This document shows positions 1 to 8,390 of a DNA stretch of 64,000 nt, in pieces. The stretch is from assembly GCA_963724975.1 (NCBI GenBank), contig CAVRXB010000007.1, positions 1 to 64,000 on the forward strand. The letters run 5' to 3'. Position 1 is the stretch's first letter. Each line of letters opens with the position of its first letter. The notes below the pieces were generated by a model. The model searched no databases. It was not told where the DNA came from and saw only the letters and a list, made by a program, of their open reading frames with translations. This DNA is from CAIWHR01 sp963724975. GTDB lineage: Bacteria > Pseudomonadota > Gammaproteobacteria > Burkholderiales > Casimicrobiaceae. Both the position numbers and the translations under genes were made by a program.

Positions 1-23
1 CCTCATCCACTGCGCCGCATGAG

Positions 24-52
24 CAAACAAAGGCCCCGCCGAAGCAGGGCCT
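24..52 (-). terminator. Rho-independent terminator of the PEP-CTERM gene
   Basis: Read on the minus strand, AGGCCCTGC, a TTCG tetraloop and GCGGGGCCT form a nine-pair stem with one G-T wobble, followed by TTTGTTTG. It begins about 20 bases after the stop codon of the PEP-CTERM gene, the normal place for an intrinsic terminator. The structure is seen directly; its activity is inferred. Confidence 0.75.
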
Positions 53-70
53 ATGTTGGCGCGGAATCGG

Positions 71-961
71 TTACTGCTTACGCCGACACGCAAAACCGAG
101 TCCGGCAAGGCCGAGACCAAGCAGTGCGAGCGTCGCGGGTTCGGGGACCGTCACTGCGGGAGTGAGGCCCGTCTCATTGTCGAACGTCGTGACGAACGTT
201 TGAGACGCGTCGGCGTATCCGCCCGCTTTTCCAAATGAGGCCAAGCTGATCAAAACAAAGATGGTCTCGCCGGGCGAATCGAGCGTAATCGACGGCAACT
301 CTAGATCGAGCGTGCCACTTGTCGTAGCGCCAACGCCTGAATCTAGCTGGTCCAGGCCCAGGATGTTCGCGTCCTGGATGCACGTGACCCCAAGGTCAAA
401 CGTGAGCCCGCCAAAGCCGCAACCCGGAGTCTCAAGGAGGACGGCAGTGCTTGCGCCGGTGGTAAAGATCGACATTCCGGCGACGAATGCACCCCCTCCG
501 AGACCCGGCCATCCGCCCGACTGCGAGAACGTGAGAATTCCGTTAATCGTACGCGTGGCTGGGCCCGTGCCATCCCAAGTGTAGCTCTGCAGTATCCAGC
601 CGCCGGCCGAAACCCGTGCGTCTGCAGTATAGCTAGCTGCATGGATCGTGGGATTGCCGAATGAGCCCGCGTTTGAGCCCGTGAAGAAAGTCTGCTGGCC
701 ACTCGGCCCCGTTGCCAGGCTCGCGTAAGGTGCCAAGATAGGCGCGGTGGTGTCGATGTGAACGCCTGGCAAGTTAGGCGTATTGAACTGCTGGAAATGG
801 AGTGTAGGGAGGCTGCTTTCACTGCTGCAGCCAGGTGGAAGGCTGCAATCGCGGATGCCTATACCGGCGGATCCGCCATACTGCAGGACGATGTTCGCCA
901 TCGCCACCGTGGGAGCGGCCAGCAGGCCGACGGCAAATAGTCCAAGTGCCTTGGATATCAT
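71..961 (-). CDS. PEP-CTERM sorting domain protein
   Basis: A secreted protein of 296 residues, probably anchored or processed at the cell surface by exosortase. The N-terminus (MISKALGLFAVGLLAAP...AMA) is a Sec signal peptide. The C-terminus has the full tripartite sorting signal: VPEPA, a hydrophobic stretch (TLALLGLGLAGLGF) and the basic tail RRK. The central region is rich in Gly, Ser and Thr with a few Cys and matches no enzyme family I recognise. The ATG at 961 is chosen because AAGGGGGAAG lies just upstream; a longer frame to 1015 would put 18 residues before the signal peptide. No exosortase or EPS genes lie in this window, so the processing machinery must be elsewhere. Such proteins are generally associated with exopolysaccharide and floc or biofilm formation. 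Confidence 0.88.
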   Translation of the reverse strand: MISKALGLFAVGLLAAPTVAMANIVLQYGGSAGIGIRDCSLPPGCSSESSLPTLHFQQFNTPNLPGVHIDTTAPILAPYASLATGPSGQQTFFTGSNAGSFGNPTIHAASYTADARVSAGGWILQSYTWDGTGPATRTINGILTFSQSGGWPGLGGGAFVAGMSIFTTGASTAVLLETPGCGFGGLTFDLGVTCIQDANILGLDQLDSGVGATTSGTLDLELPSITLDSPGETIFVLISLASFGKAGGYADASQTFVTTFDNETGLTPAVTVPEPATLALLGLGLAGLGFACRRKQ

Positions 962-1014
962 ATCGCTTCCCCCTTGATTCCCAGCCAGGGCGCTCGCTGA
1001 AGCTGACCAACACA

Positions 1015-1030
1015 AGCATACGGTGAGCCA
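1015..1030 (-). promoter_or_regulatory. Candidate sigma-54 (RpoN) -24/-12 promoter
   Basis: On the minus strand the sequence TGGCTCACCGTATGCT fits the RpoN consensus TGGCACrN4TTGCW. It keeps the invariant GG and GC with the required 10 bases between them and matches at most other positions. Transcription would start near 1003, giving a leader of about 40 bases before the ATG at 961. PEP-CTERM genes in floc-forming betaproteobacteria have been linked to RpoN and the PrsK/PrsR two-component system, which makes the location sensible. No test of activity is possible here. Confidence 0.55.
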
Positions 1031-1276
1031 AGAAGAAGAACGCCCGCCAATACAGCAGGTTGGACTCGGGGGGCCGCCGCAACTGAAGTATGAACGTAAA
1101 GTTCGCCGACAATTGGGAGCAACGATGAGGCGAGACGCTGTTCGTAAGCGTCATAACGCATGCGAGCGGTTGTGCCCGATTGAATTGCAGCGTGAGCCAG
1201 AGGCACCGATAGGGTCTTGTCCATAGGGCGCAGGTTGTCGAAAGTGCGCAAGACGTAACCCCGGCGTAACCCAAGC
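1031..1276. other. Intergenic region, no gene seen
   Basis: No credible coding frame, RNA gene or repeat was found between the candidate RpoN promoter and the tRNA terminator. If the promoter is real, activator-binding (enhancer) sites for the PEP-CTERM gene would be expected here; a locally AT-richer patch lies around 1085-1110. Confidence 0.4.
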
Positions 1277-1311
1277 CAAAAATGAAAACGGCCTGCCCGA
1301 AGGCAAGCCGT
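1277..1311 (-). terminator. Rho-independent terminator after the tRNA
   Basis: On the minus strand ACGGCTTGCC, a TTCG loop and GGCAGGCCGT (one wobble pair) are followed by TTTCATTTTT. It lies 10 bases past the CCA end of the tRNA and would end a transcript coming from the tRNA and possibly from the ABC transporter genes upstream. Confidence 0.8.
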
Positions 1312-1320
1312 TGAAATGTT

Positions 1321-1397
1321 TGGTTGCGGGGGAAGGATTTGAACCTTCGACCTTCGGGTTATGAGCCCGACGAGCTGCCAGACTGCTCCACCCCGCG
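1321..1397 (-). tRNA. Initiator tRNA-fMet (CAT anticodon)
   Basis: A 77-base gene starting CGCGGGGTGGAGCAG and ending in an encoded CCA. Three features mark it as the initiator: the C1-A72 mismatch at the top of the acceptor stem, three consecutive G-C pairs next to the anticodon loop (CGGGCTCATAACCCG), and the CAT anticodon. The T-arm reads GGTTCAAATCC. It carries formyl-methionine to start translation. It lies just downstream of the ABC permease gene on the same strand. Confidence 0.97.
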
Positions 1398-1453
1398 ATT
1401 GAGCCGATAATTATAGCGTAACCGCCGATTTCGCGTCAAACGTGCGCGCGCTT

Positions 1454-2269
1454 TCACAGTGCCTCGGTCTCGGCCGCCCTGGGACGCCAGACAAGCAAGC
1501 GTTGCTCGACCTGAGTGACGATCACGTCCAGCATCAGCGCAAAACCGGTCAGCACGAGAATTCCCGCAAACACCGTGTTGATGTCGAACACGCCTTCGGC
1601 TTGCAGGATGAGATAACCCACACCCTTGGCCGAGCCCAGGTACTCGCCGACCACCGCGCCGACGAACGCCATCCCGATCGACGTGTGCAAGCTTGAGAAC
1701 ACCCACGACGTCGCCGAAGGCAGGTAGATGCTTTTCAGCAACTGGCGTTTCGACGCGCCCAGCATCCGCGCGTTGGCGAGAACCGTCGGGCTCACTTCTT
1801 TGATCCCCTGGAAAACGTTGAAGAACACGATGAAGAAGACCAGCGTCACGCCGAGGGCGACCTTCGACGTGATGCCGAGCCCGAACCAGACGGCGAAGAT
1901 CGGCGCGAGGATCACGCGCGGCATCGCGTTCGCCGCTTTTATGTACGGATCGGCGAGCGCAGAGGCGAGCGGCGACAACGCCAGCCACAACCCGAACACG
2001 AGCCCCAGCACGCTGCCGACGGCGAACGCGAGCAGCGTCTCCGACAGTGTGATAGCGAGGTGCGGATAGATCTTGCCGCTGGAAAACCACACCCAGATCA
2101 CTTTCAGCACCTCGAGCGGCTTGCCGAAGAAGAACGCGGTGTTCTTCGCAAATTCCGCCGACACGAGCCCGGGCGTCGTCATCGCGTACCAGAACGCGAA
2201 GACGGCGCCGAGCAACAGCGCATGGTAGAACGCGAGTCGCGGTCGCGATTCAGCGCTTGCTTTGCGCAT
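1454..2269 (-). CDS. ABC transporter permease (SsuC/TauC type)
   Basis: Inner-membrane permease of a nitrate/sulfonate/thiamine-precursor type importer, 271 residues, the usual length. About six hydrophobic segments are visible. The loop after residue 160 (ANARMLGASKRQLLKSIYLPSA) is the EAA-like coupling motif that contacts the ATPase. It is the last gene of a three-gene operon: binding protein, ATPase, permease. Its ATG lies inside the end of the frame-corrected ATPase gene, which argues for translational coupling. The substrate cannot be told from sequence. Confidence 0.9.
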   Translation of the reverse strand: MRKASAESRPRLAFYHALLLGAVFAFWYAMTTPGLVSAEFAKNTAFFFGKPLEVLKVIWVWFSSGKIYPHLAITLSETLLAFAVGSVLGLVFGLWLALSPLASALADPYIKAANAMPRVILAPIFAVWFGLGITSKVALGVTLVFFIVFFNVFQGIKEVSPTVLANARMLGASKRQLLKSIYLPSATSWVFSSLHTSIGMAFVGAVVGEYLGSAKGVGYLILQAEGVFDINTVFAGILVLTGFALMLDVIVTQVEQRLLVWRPRAAETEAL

Positions 2270-3093
2270 AGCCTTTGATGACTTCGGCCTTCAGCTGCTG
2301 CCAGATGGCCTGATGCAGCTCGACAAAGCGCGGCGTCATCCGGATATCGGCAACATCGCGCGGACGCGGCAGATCGATCGCGAACTCCCCGATCGTACGC
2401 GTAGCAGGCCCTGCCGAAAGCACGATCGACGCGGTCGGACAGCGAGATCGCTTCCTCGAGGTCGTGGGTAATGAACAGCACCGATTTGCGGTTAGCGTGC
2501 CACAGGTCGAGCAGCTCGTTTTCCATCAACTGCCGCGTCTGCACGTCGAGCGCTGCGAACGGCTCGTCCATCAGCAGGAGCTGCGGGTCGAGGATCAGCA
2601 TCTGCGCGAGTGCGACTCGTTTTCTCATCCCGCCCGAGAGCTGGTGCGGAAAGCGGTCCTCGAATCCGGCAAGTCCGACGCGCGTCAGCCACTCGCGAGC
2701 GCGCGACGTGGCTTCAGCCTTTGCGGCGCCATGGAATTCGAGCCCTGCCCTCACGTTTGCAAGCGCGCTGCGCCAGGGCATCAGGGCGTCGGCCTGGAAC
2801 ATATAGCCGGCACGCTCGTTGATGCCCGACAACGTTGCGCCGTCGATCCGCACGCTGCCGGCGGATGGCGCGAGCAGCCCGGCGGCAACGTTCAGCAACG
2901 TCGACTTGCCGCAGCCCGTGGGCCCGACAACCGACACGAACTCGCCGGCCGCAACCGAGAGCGACGTGTCCTTGACCGCCGTGTAATACGCTGCGTTGCC
3001 GCCTTTCACGCCAGGCCGCGCAGCGAAGGTGCAGGTGATGCGCTCCAGCGCCAGCGCCGGCGCCGGCGCCGGAGCAGGCATCGAAACCGGCAT
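2250..3093 (-). pseudogene. ABC transporter ATP-binding protein, frameshifted
   Basis: ATPase partner of the neighbouring permease. Visible motifs are Walker A (GPTGCGKST), the Q-loop (YMFQADALMPW), the signature LSGGMRKR, Walker B (LLLMDEPF) and the switch His (FITHDLEEA). After LSDRV the frame breaks near 2422-2430 and runs into unrelated sequence. Dropping one base from GTCGATCGTG restores a normal tail (VLSAGPATRTIGEF ... KGYAQSKR) with its stop at 2250, overlapping the permease start by 20 bases. The corrected protein has about 281 residues, normal for the family. The ATG at 3093 overlaps the stop of the binding protein gene (ATGA). The N-terminus carries a short Ala-Pro repeat. Either a sequence error or a recent mutation; the intact tail favours error. 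Confidence 0.85.
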
Positions 3094-4112
3094 CACTTGT
3101 ACTTCTGCGCCGCTTTCAGCGCGAACGACGAATCGAACGTCTTCGCGAGATCGATCGTCGCGTTCTGCACGCCCGGATCGAACGATTTCAAATCGCGGTA
3201 CACATTGCGGGCTGCTTCGATTCCGACTGCACCGTCGTGCTTGTACGATTCGAGGTTCTTTTCGAGCGCCGCCTTGTACAGCGCCTTGTCGGCGTAGTAG
3301 TCGGTCGGTACCGCCGCGACGATCTGGTCAGGGGTCGAGTTCTGGATGAAGCGCAGCGCACGCATCATCGCGTTAACGAACGCCTGGATTGTGTTCGGAT
3401 ACTTTCTCACGAAATCGACCGGCACGTAGATCGAGCCGCCCGCATAGGCGCCGCCGTAGACATCCTGCATTCCCTTTGCCGTGCGCGTGTCGACGACCGC
3501 GACGAATCCCTGCGATTCGAGCTGGGCGATCACCGGGTCGAGGTTGACGAGCGCGTCGATCTCGCCGCGCTGCATGATGGCAACGGCACCCGCCGTCGCG
3601 CCGGCGCCGATGATCGCGACGTCGTCCGGTTTGAGGCCGACTTTTGCCAAAAGAATGTTGACGAACATGTTGGTTGACGACCCGGGTGCCGTGACGCCGA
3701 TCTTCATCCCCTTGAGGTCGGCCGGCGACTTGTACTTTTCCGCCTTCGCCTTGTTCATCACCATCACCATCGACGAATACTTGCCCTGCAGGAAGACGGC
3801 CTCGATGTTCTGGCCCTTCGCCTGTTGCGTGATCGTGTGCTCGTAGGCACCGGACACGATGTCGACGCTGCCGCCGAGCAGCGCCTGCAGCGCGCGCGCG
3901 CCGCCGGCGAAATCCTGCAGCTCGACGTCGAGTCCCTCTGCCTTGAAATAACCCTTTTGCTCGGCGATCGTCAGTGGCAGGTAATAGAACAGCGTCTTGC
4001 CGCCGACACCCACGGTGAGCTTGGTCTTTTCCGGAGCTTGCGCGTGCAACGCGGGAACGAAAACTGCAAGACACGCGGCAACGGCTGCAACAGCGAGAGT
4101 CCAGCGACGCAT
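3093..4112 (-). CDS. ABC transporter substrate-binding protein (NMT1/SsuA-like)
   Basis: Periplasmic binding protein of 339 residues with a clear Sec signal peptide (MRRWTLAVAAVAACLAVFVPALHA). The mature part begins TKLTVGVGGKTLFYYLPLTIAEQKGYFKAEGLDVEL, typical of the SsuA/THI5/NMT1 family that binds sulfonates, nitrate, aromatics or pyrimidine precursors. AAGGAGG at the right distance fixes the start at 4112; a longer open frame upstream is noise. It is the first gene of the importer operon and overlaps the ATPase gene by ATGA. The ligand is unknown. Confidence 0.92.
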   Translation of the reverse strand: MRRWTLAVAAVAACLAVFVPALHAQAPEKTKLTVGVGGKTLFYYLPLTIAEQKGYFKAEGLDVELQDFAGGARALQALLGGSVDIVSGAYEHTITQQAKGQNIEAVFLQGKYSSMVMVMNKAKAEKYKSPADLKGMKIGVTAPGSSTNMFVNILLAKVGLKPDDVAIIGAGATAGAVAIMQRGEIDALVNLDPVIAQLESQGFVAVVDTRTAKGMQDVYGGAYAGGSIYVPVDFVRKYPNTIQAFVNAMMRALRFIQNSTPDQIVAAVPTDYYADKALYKAALEKNLESYKHDGAVGIEAARNVYRDLKSFDPGVQNATIDLAKTFDSSFALKAAQKYK

Positions 4113-4131
4113 GAAAGGCCTCCTTGAATCT

Positions 4132-4147
4132 GCGCCGTCGACGGCGC
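4132..4147. other. Perfect 16-bp palindrome in the leader of the binding protein gene
   Basis: GCGCCGTCGACGGCGC is a perfect inverted repeat about 20 bases upstream of the ATG at 4112. On the plus strand it is followed by GTATTTTT, which resembles a terminator. On the minus strand it sits in the 5' leader just before the ribosome-binding site, where it could act as an operator or an RNA hairpin. Function is not established. Confidence 0.35.
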
Positions 4148-4201
4148 GTATTTTTCGGGCATTTTCCGCGCCGTCCCGCGCGCGGTCAATCTGACCAGGC
4201 C

Positions 4202-5557
4202 CTAAATGGTCCTTCCGGACGCGCGATTGGCCCGTCCGCGGTCCAGCTCTTTCAGCTTCTGCTCGATTTCCGATCCGATGAAAAGTTGCGACCCCGCCGT
4301 TGCGCCGCGTTGAAATTCCTTCTGCGCAACTTCGAAAGCCTCCTGCAACGACTCGGTGCGCGGCAGCGCGTCGCGAAAGAGCATGGCGCCGAGACGTGTC
4401 GAGCCATTCGATAGCGCGCAACCACCCTTGGGATCATCGGCTGCCGCCAGAACCAGCGTCGTCTCGTTCTTCAGTGCGTCGACGAAAGCCGCGGAATGAC
4501 AGGACGACACGACGACGATACGCCAGAGGATGCCCGCTTCGTCGAGCAGTGTTCGAAGCGCCGCAGGCGACAGTGGAAGGAGCTCGAGGGGCGGAAGAGA
4601 GACGTCGAGCGACCCGCCGCTGCCGGAAGGTCCGGCGAGATAGAGCATCACGACATCCTCGTCCGGATTGATGGCCGCCGCGACTTCCTTCAACGTCTCG
4701 CGCAGATGGGACACCGTCGCCATCGGGGTGTCGAGTTGCGTGGCTGGGCTCGTGACCAACGCGATGGAACGGTCGCGCATGTCGAAGCGCTCGTCTATCG
4801 CGCGGCGCGCCTCGAGCATGTCTTGCCGATACGCATCGTCGTGCCCGTCACCCAGGAAGCCGACAAAATACAGGTCGGTCCTGCCGGGATTTTCATCGTC
4901 GAGATCGGACAGCGCATCATCGAGCAGCGTCTGTTGCGCGGCCAACACGGGTTCCGACGCCGGGTTCGGGTAGCGGCCGTCGATCGACCCGCCCTGCGTC
5001 TGCCACCACGTCGCCGTTGGCAGCAGCACTGTGGCAAACGCGATCGGAGCCGCGAGCATCGCGCCACCCAGCAATCCGCGCAACAACCGGTACCGCCCGA
5101 CAAGCGCCACCGCGACGGCGCGCACGAGGACGGCGACCGACCACGCCGCCATCGCGATCTCGTAGCCGGCGGCCGCAACCGGCCCCGCCCAGCTTTCGAA
5201 TGCCGGATACGCATAGGGAGCGATGTGGACCACCTGAGAAATCGGATAGGCCGCCAGCGCCAGCACGGGAACTGCGAGCACAAGCGCGCGCTGTCGAAAC
5301 ATGAGCGCGTGCGCGGCGGCGACTACGAGCAACACACCAATCGTGAATAGCTCGCCACCGGCGCCCTGCCATGAAAACCGCGCGTCGGGGCCGAGGTGAA
5401 TCCAGTCGGTGGCGATATCGAGTGCCGAGGAGAAGGCAAAGAGCAGCAGCAGCTGTCCAAGATCGATGCGAAACGCGAGACGCGTCACCGGCATGAACAG
5501 CGCAAGGCGCAAGCCCGCCCTGAGGTTGCGGCCGAGATCGGCGAGTGCGTGGCTCAT
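4202..5557 (-). CDS. Membrane-anchored C13 (legumain-like) peptidase homologue lacking the catalytic His
   Basis: A protein of 451 residues. The first 180 residues contain about five hydrophobic segments; the rest is a soluble domain of the bacterial peptidase C13 (caspase-fold) type. The fold is recognisable from DLYFVGFLGDGHDDAYRQD (about 228-246), DEDVVMLYLAG (299-309) and IVVVSSCHSAAFVDALK (347-363), where Cys353 is at the nucleophile position. In active relatives the strand near 305 ends in a Ser-His-Gly motif; here it reads AGPSGSGG with no His, so the dyad is incomplete. It follows thrC on the same strand with a gap of 59 bases. It could be a pseudoenzyme or use another residue. No strong Shine-Dalgarno is visible before the ATG. 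Confidence 0.75.
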   Translation of the reverse strand: MSHALADLGRNLRAGLRLALFMPVTRLAFRIDLGQLLLLFAFSSALDIATDWIHLGPDARFSWQGAGGELFTIGVLLVVAAAHALMFRQRALVLAVPVLALAAYPISQVVHIAPYAYPAFESWAGPVAAAGYEIAMAAWSVAVLVRAVAVALVGRYRLLRGLLGGAMLAAPIAFATVLLPTATWWQTQGGSIDGRYPNPASEPVLAAQQTLLDDALSDLDDENPGRTDLYFVGFLGDGHDDAYRQDMLEARRAIDERFDMRDRSIALVTSPATQLDTPMATVSHLRETLKEVAAAINPDEDVVMLYLAGPSGSGGSLDVSLPPLELLPLSPAALRTLLDEAGILWRIVVVSSCHSAAFVDALKNETTLVLAAADDPKGGCALSNGSTRLGAMLFRDALPRTESLQEAFEVAQKEFQRGATAGSQLFIGSEIEQKLKELDRGRANRASGRTI

Positions 5558-5616
5558 GGGCAGGAGATCGCGTCCGTGGGCGAACCGGGACGACGGCTCG
5601 CGAGATTGGCCGCGCT

Positions 5617-7053
5617 TTAGGCGGCTATTCCCGCGCGCTCGGCGATGTAGGCCTTCACGCGCTCGGTGTCGGCCGGCAGCACCCGGTAGTGCTGCGATCG
5701 GCCTTCGAGATCGGTGTAGGCGGATGGGCGGTCCGGATTGCGCCCGAGCGCTTCACGGATCGTTGACGCGAACTTTGCGGGCAGCGCCGTCTCGACGCAC
5801 ACGAGCGGCACGCCGCTGTCGCGATGCTGGCGCCCGACGTGAATGCCGTCTGCGGTATGCGGGTCGACGATGACACGGTAGTTTGAGTAGCAGTCACGGA
5901 TCGTGGCGATCCGATCGGCGTGCGTGCTCGTTCCGGACACGAAACCGGAAGCCGCCACTCGTGCCCAATGCGGCTTCCAGTGCGGCGACCCGGCGAGGTC
6001 GAAGCTTCCTTCGCTGGCGAGTTTGATCCATAGCGCTCGTAGCACGGAGGGATCGCGTCCGACCATGTCGAACACGTAGCGCTCGAAGTTCGACGCCTTC
6101 GAGATGTCCATCGACGGGCTCGACGTTGCGTGGGTCTCGGCGGACGCCCGCGGACGGTAGCGGCCGGTGCGGAAGAACTCGTCCAGGACATCGTTCTCGT
6201 TGGTGGCGAGGATCAGGCGGCGGATCGGCAGTCCCATCTGTTTCGCGACGTGCCCGGCGAGGATGTTGCCGAAGTTGCCCGACGGGACGGCGAAATCGAC
6301 GGGATCTTCGTCGTCGCGGGCGACGGCGAAGTAGCCCTTGAAGTAGTAGACGACCTGCGCGGCGACACGCGCCCAGTTGATCGAATTGACGGTGCCGATC
6401 GCATAGCGCGACTTGAAGTCGGCGTCGCCGCTGACCGCTTTTACGATGTCCTGGCATTGATCGAACACGCCTTCGATCGCGAGATTGTGGATGTTCGGAT
6501 CGGCGAGCGAGAACATCTGCGCGGTCTGGAACGGGCTCATCCGCCCCTTCGGCGACAGCATGAACACGGCAACACCGCGCTTGCCGCGCATCGCGTATTC
6601 CGCCGAGCTTCCCGTGTCGCCCGACGTGGCGCCAAGAATGTTGAGCCGGCGCGCGCGTTGCGTGAGCACGTACTCGAACAGGTTGCCGAGAAGCTGCAGT
6701 GCGATGTCCTTGAACGCAAGCGTCGGGCCGTTGGATGCATGCAGCAGGTGCAAGCCAGGTTCGAGAGACGAGACGGGAGTGATGTCGTCGCTGCCGAACT
6801 TCTCCCTCGTGTATGTGCGGTCGATGATCGACTTGAGATCGGGTGCCGGAATGTCGCCGATGAAGCGCGACAGGATTGCCTGCGCGAGATCGCGGTAATG
6901 CGCGTGTCGGAGTGCCACCAATTCCGCGCTCGAGAAAGAGGGATAAGCCTGCGGAACGGCAAGGCCGCCATCGGGGGCCAGGCCTTCGAGCAGGATCGCG
7001 CAAAAGGGCTGCGGGTGGTCGGCCCACGCGCCGCGCGTGCTGACGTAGCGCAT
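5617..7053 (-). CDS. thrC: Threonine synthase
   Basis: PLP enzyme that converts O-phosphohomoserine to threonine in the cytoplasm. 478 residues, the length of the bacterial long form. The N-terminus (MRYVSTRG) and the start of the mature fold are standard. Lys115 in GPTLAFKDIALQ is the PLP Schiff-base lysine; SGNFGN and GATSGDTGSSAEY bind the cofactor phosphate. The ATG at 7053 is preferred over an upstream frame because it gives the conserved start. It lies 13 bases after hom; alaC, hom and thrC form one operon. Confidence 0.96.
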   Translation of the reverse strand: MRYVSTRGAWADHPQPFCAILLEGLAPDGGLAVPQAYPSFSSAELVALRHAHYRDLAQAILSRFIGDIPAPDLKSIIDRTYTREKFGSDDITPVSSLEPGLHLLHASNGPTLAFKDIALQLLGNLFEYVLTQRARRLNILGATSGDTGSSAEYAMRGKRGVAVFMLSPKGRMSPFQTAQMFSLADPNIHNLAIEGVFDQCQDIVKAVSGDADFKSRYAIGTVNSINWARVAAQVVYYFKGYFAVARDDEDPVDFAVPSGNFGNILAGHVAKQMGLPIRRLILATNENDVLDEFFRTGRYRPRASAETHATSSPSMDISKASNFERYVFDMVGRDPSVLRALWIKLASEGSFDLAGSPHWKPHWARVAASGFVSGTSTHADRIATIRDCYSNYRVIVDPHTADGIHVGRQHRDSGVPLVCVETALPAKFASTIREALGRNPDRPSAYTDLEGRSQHYRVLPADTERVKAYIAERAGIAA

Positions 7054-7066
7054 CAGTTGAGTTCTA

Positions 7067-8383
7067 TCAGTTGAGCTCTTCCAGCCGGATCCGCACGACC
7101 TTGCCATTGACCGTCGGCAACGCTTCGATCTTCGCGATTGCGTCGACCACGCGTTTCTCGATCGTTCGATGCGTGAGCAGGATGATGTCGGTCTGCTCCT
7201 CGCCTTCGGAGGGCTCCTTCTGGATCATCGCGTCGATCGAGATCTCGCGATCGGCGAGTATCCGCGTAATGTCGGCCAGAACACCCGGGCGGTCCTGCAC
7301 GCGCATCCGCAGGTAATAGCTCGTTTCGACCTCGCCCATCGGCAGGAATGGAACGTTCGACAACTGGTCGGGCTGGAACGCAAGGTGCGGCACGCGATGT
7401 TCGGGGTCTGCCGTGTGCATCCGCGTCACGTCGACGAGGTCGGCGATCACCGCGCTCGCCGTCGGCTCCGCACCCGCCCCTGCGCCGTAGTAAAGCGTCG
7501 GCCCCACCGCATCGCCTTTCACGAGCACCGCGTTCATCACGCCTTCGACGTTAGCTATGAGCCGCTTCGTCGGAATCAGCGTCGGATGGACGCGGAGCTC
7601 GATTCCGGCGCTCGTACGCCGAGTGATGCCGAGCAGCTTGATCCGGTAACCCAACTCCTCGGCGTATCTAATGTCCTCGCGCGTCAGCTTCGAAATGCCT
7701 TCGGTGTAGACCTTGTCGAACTGCATCGGCACGCCGAACGCAATCGCCGACATGATCGTGAGCTTGTGCGCGGCATCGATGCCCTCGACGTCGAACGTCG
7801 GATCGGCCTCGGCGTAGCCGCGCGCTTGCGCTTCCTTCAGCACCGTCGCGAACGGCGCGCCTGTTGCGCGCATCTCGGACAGGATGAAATTGGACGTGCC
7901 GTTGATGATTCCGGCGATCCATTCGATCCGGTTGGCGGTGAGCCCTTCGCGCAACGCCTTGATGATCGGAATGCCGCCCGCGACCGCGCCTTCGAACGCG
8001 ACCATCACGCCCTTTGCGTGCGCCGCAGCGAAGATCTCGTTGCCGTGGCGAGCGAGCAGCGCCTTGTTCGCGGTGACCACGTGCTTGCCGTTCGCGATCG
8101 CCTGCAAAATGAACGTTCGTGCATGGTCGGTGCCGCCGATCAGCTCGACCACGATGTCGATGTCCGGTCGGGCGAGCACGGTCGCAGCGTCGGCGGTCAC
8201 GTTGACGCCGGTCGCCCCGCGAGTCAATTCGCGCGCACGATCGATTGCCCGCTCGGCGATCCACGTGATCCGGATCGGACGCCCTGCGCGCCGAGTGATC
8301 TCCTCTTCGTTTCGGCGCAGCACCGTCCACAGGCCGGTGCCCACCGTGCCTACGCCAAGGAGGCCCACCTCGAGCGCTTTCAT
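7067..8383 (-). CDS. hom: Homoserine dehydrogenase
   Basis: Reduces aspartate semialdehyde to homoserine, the branch point to threonine and methionine. 438 residues. GLLGVGTVGTGLW at the N-terminus is the NAD(P)-binding Rossmann motif. The central part has the catalytic domain (INGTSNFILSEM, AEADPTFDVEGIDAAHKLTIM, GYRIKLLG). The C-terminal 80 residues (YYLRMRVQDRPGVLADI ...) form an ACT domain, which normally gives feedback inhibition by threonine. The ATG at 8383 is seven bases after the alaC stop, implying co-translation. Confidence 0.97.
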   Translation of the reverse strand: MKALEVGLLGVGTVGTGLWTVLRRNEEEITRRAGRPIRITWIAERAIDRARELTRGATGVNVTADAATVLARPDIDIVVELIGGTDHARTFILQAIANGKHVVTANKALLARHGNEIFAAAHAKGVMVAFEGAVAGGIPIIKALREGLTANRIEWIAGIINGTSNFILSEMRATGAPFATVLKEAQARGYAEADPTFDVEGIDAAHKLTIMSAIAFGVPMQFDKVYTEGISKLTREDIRYAEELGYRIKLLGITRRTSAGIELRVHPTLIPTKRLIANVEGVMNAVLVKGDAVGPTLYYGAGAGAEPTASAVIADLVDVTRMHTADPEHRVPHLAFQPDQLSNVPFLPMGEVETSYYLRMRVQDRPGVLADITRILADREISIDAMIQKEPSEGEEQTDIILLTHRTIEKRVVDAIAKIEALPTVNGKVVRIRLEELN

Positions 8384-8390
8384 GGCGGCA

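Noticed and set aside
3093..4421. Extending the binding protein to a 442-residue frame starting at 4421
   Set aside because: The extra 103 residues are Arg-rich shadow coding, while the ATG at 4112 has AAGGAGG and begins a perfect signal peptide.
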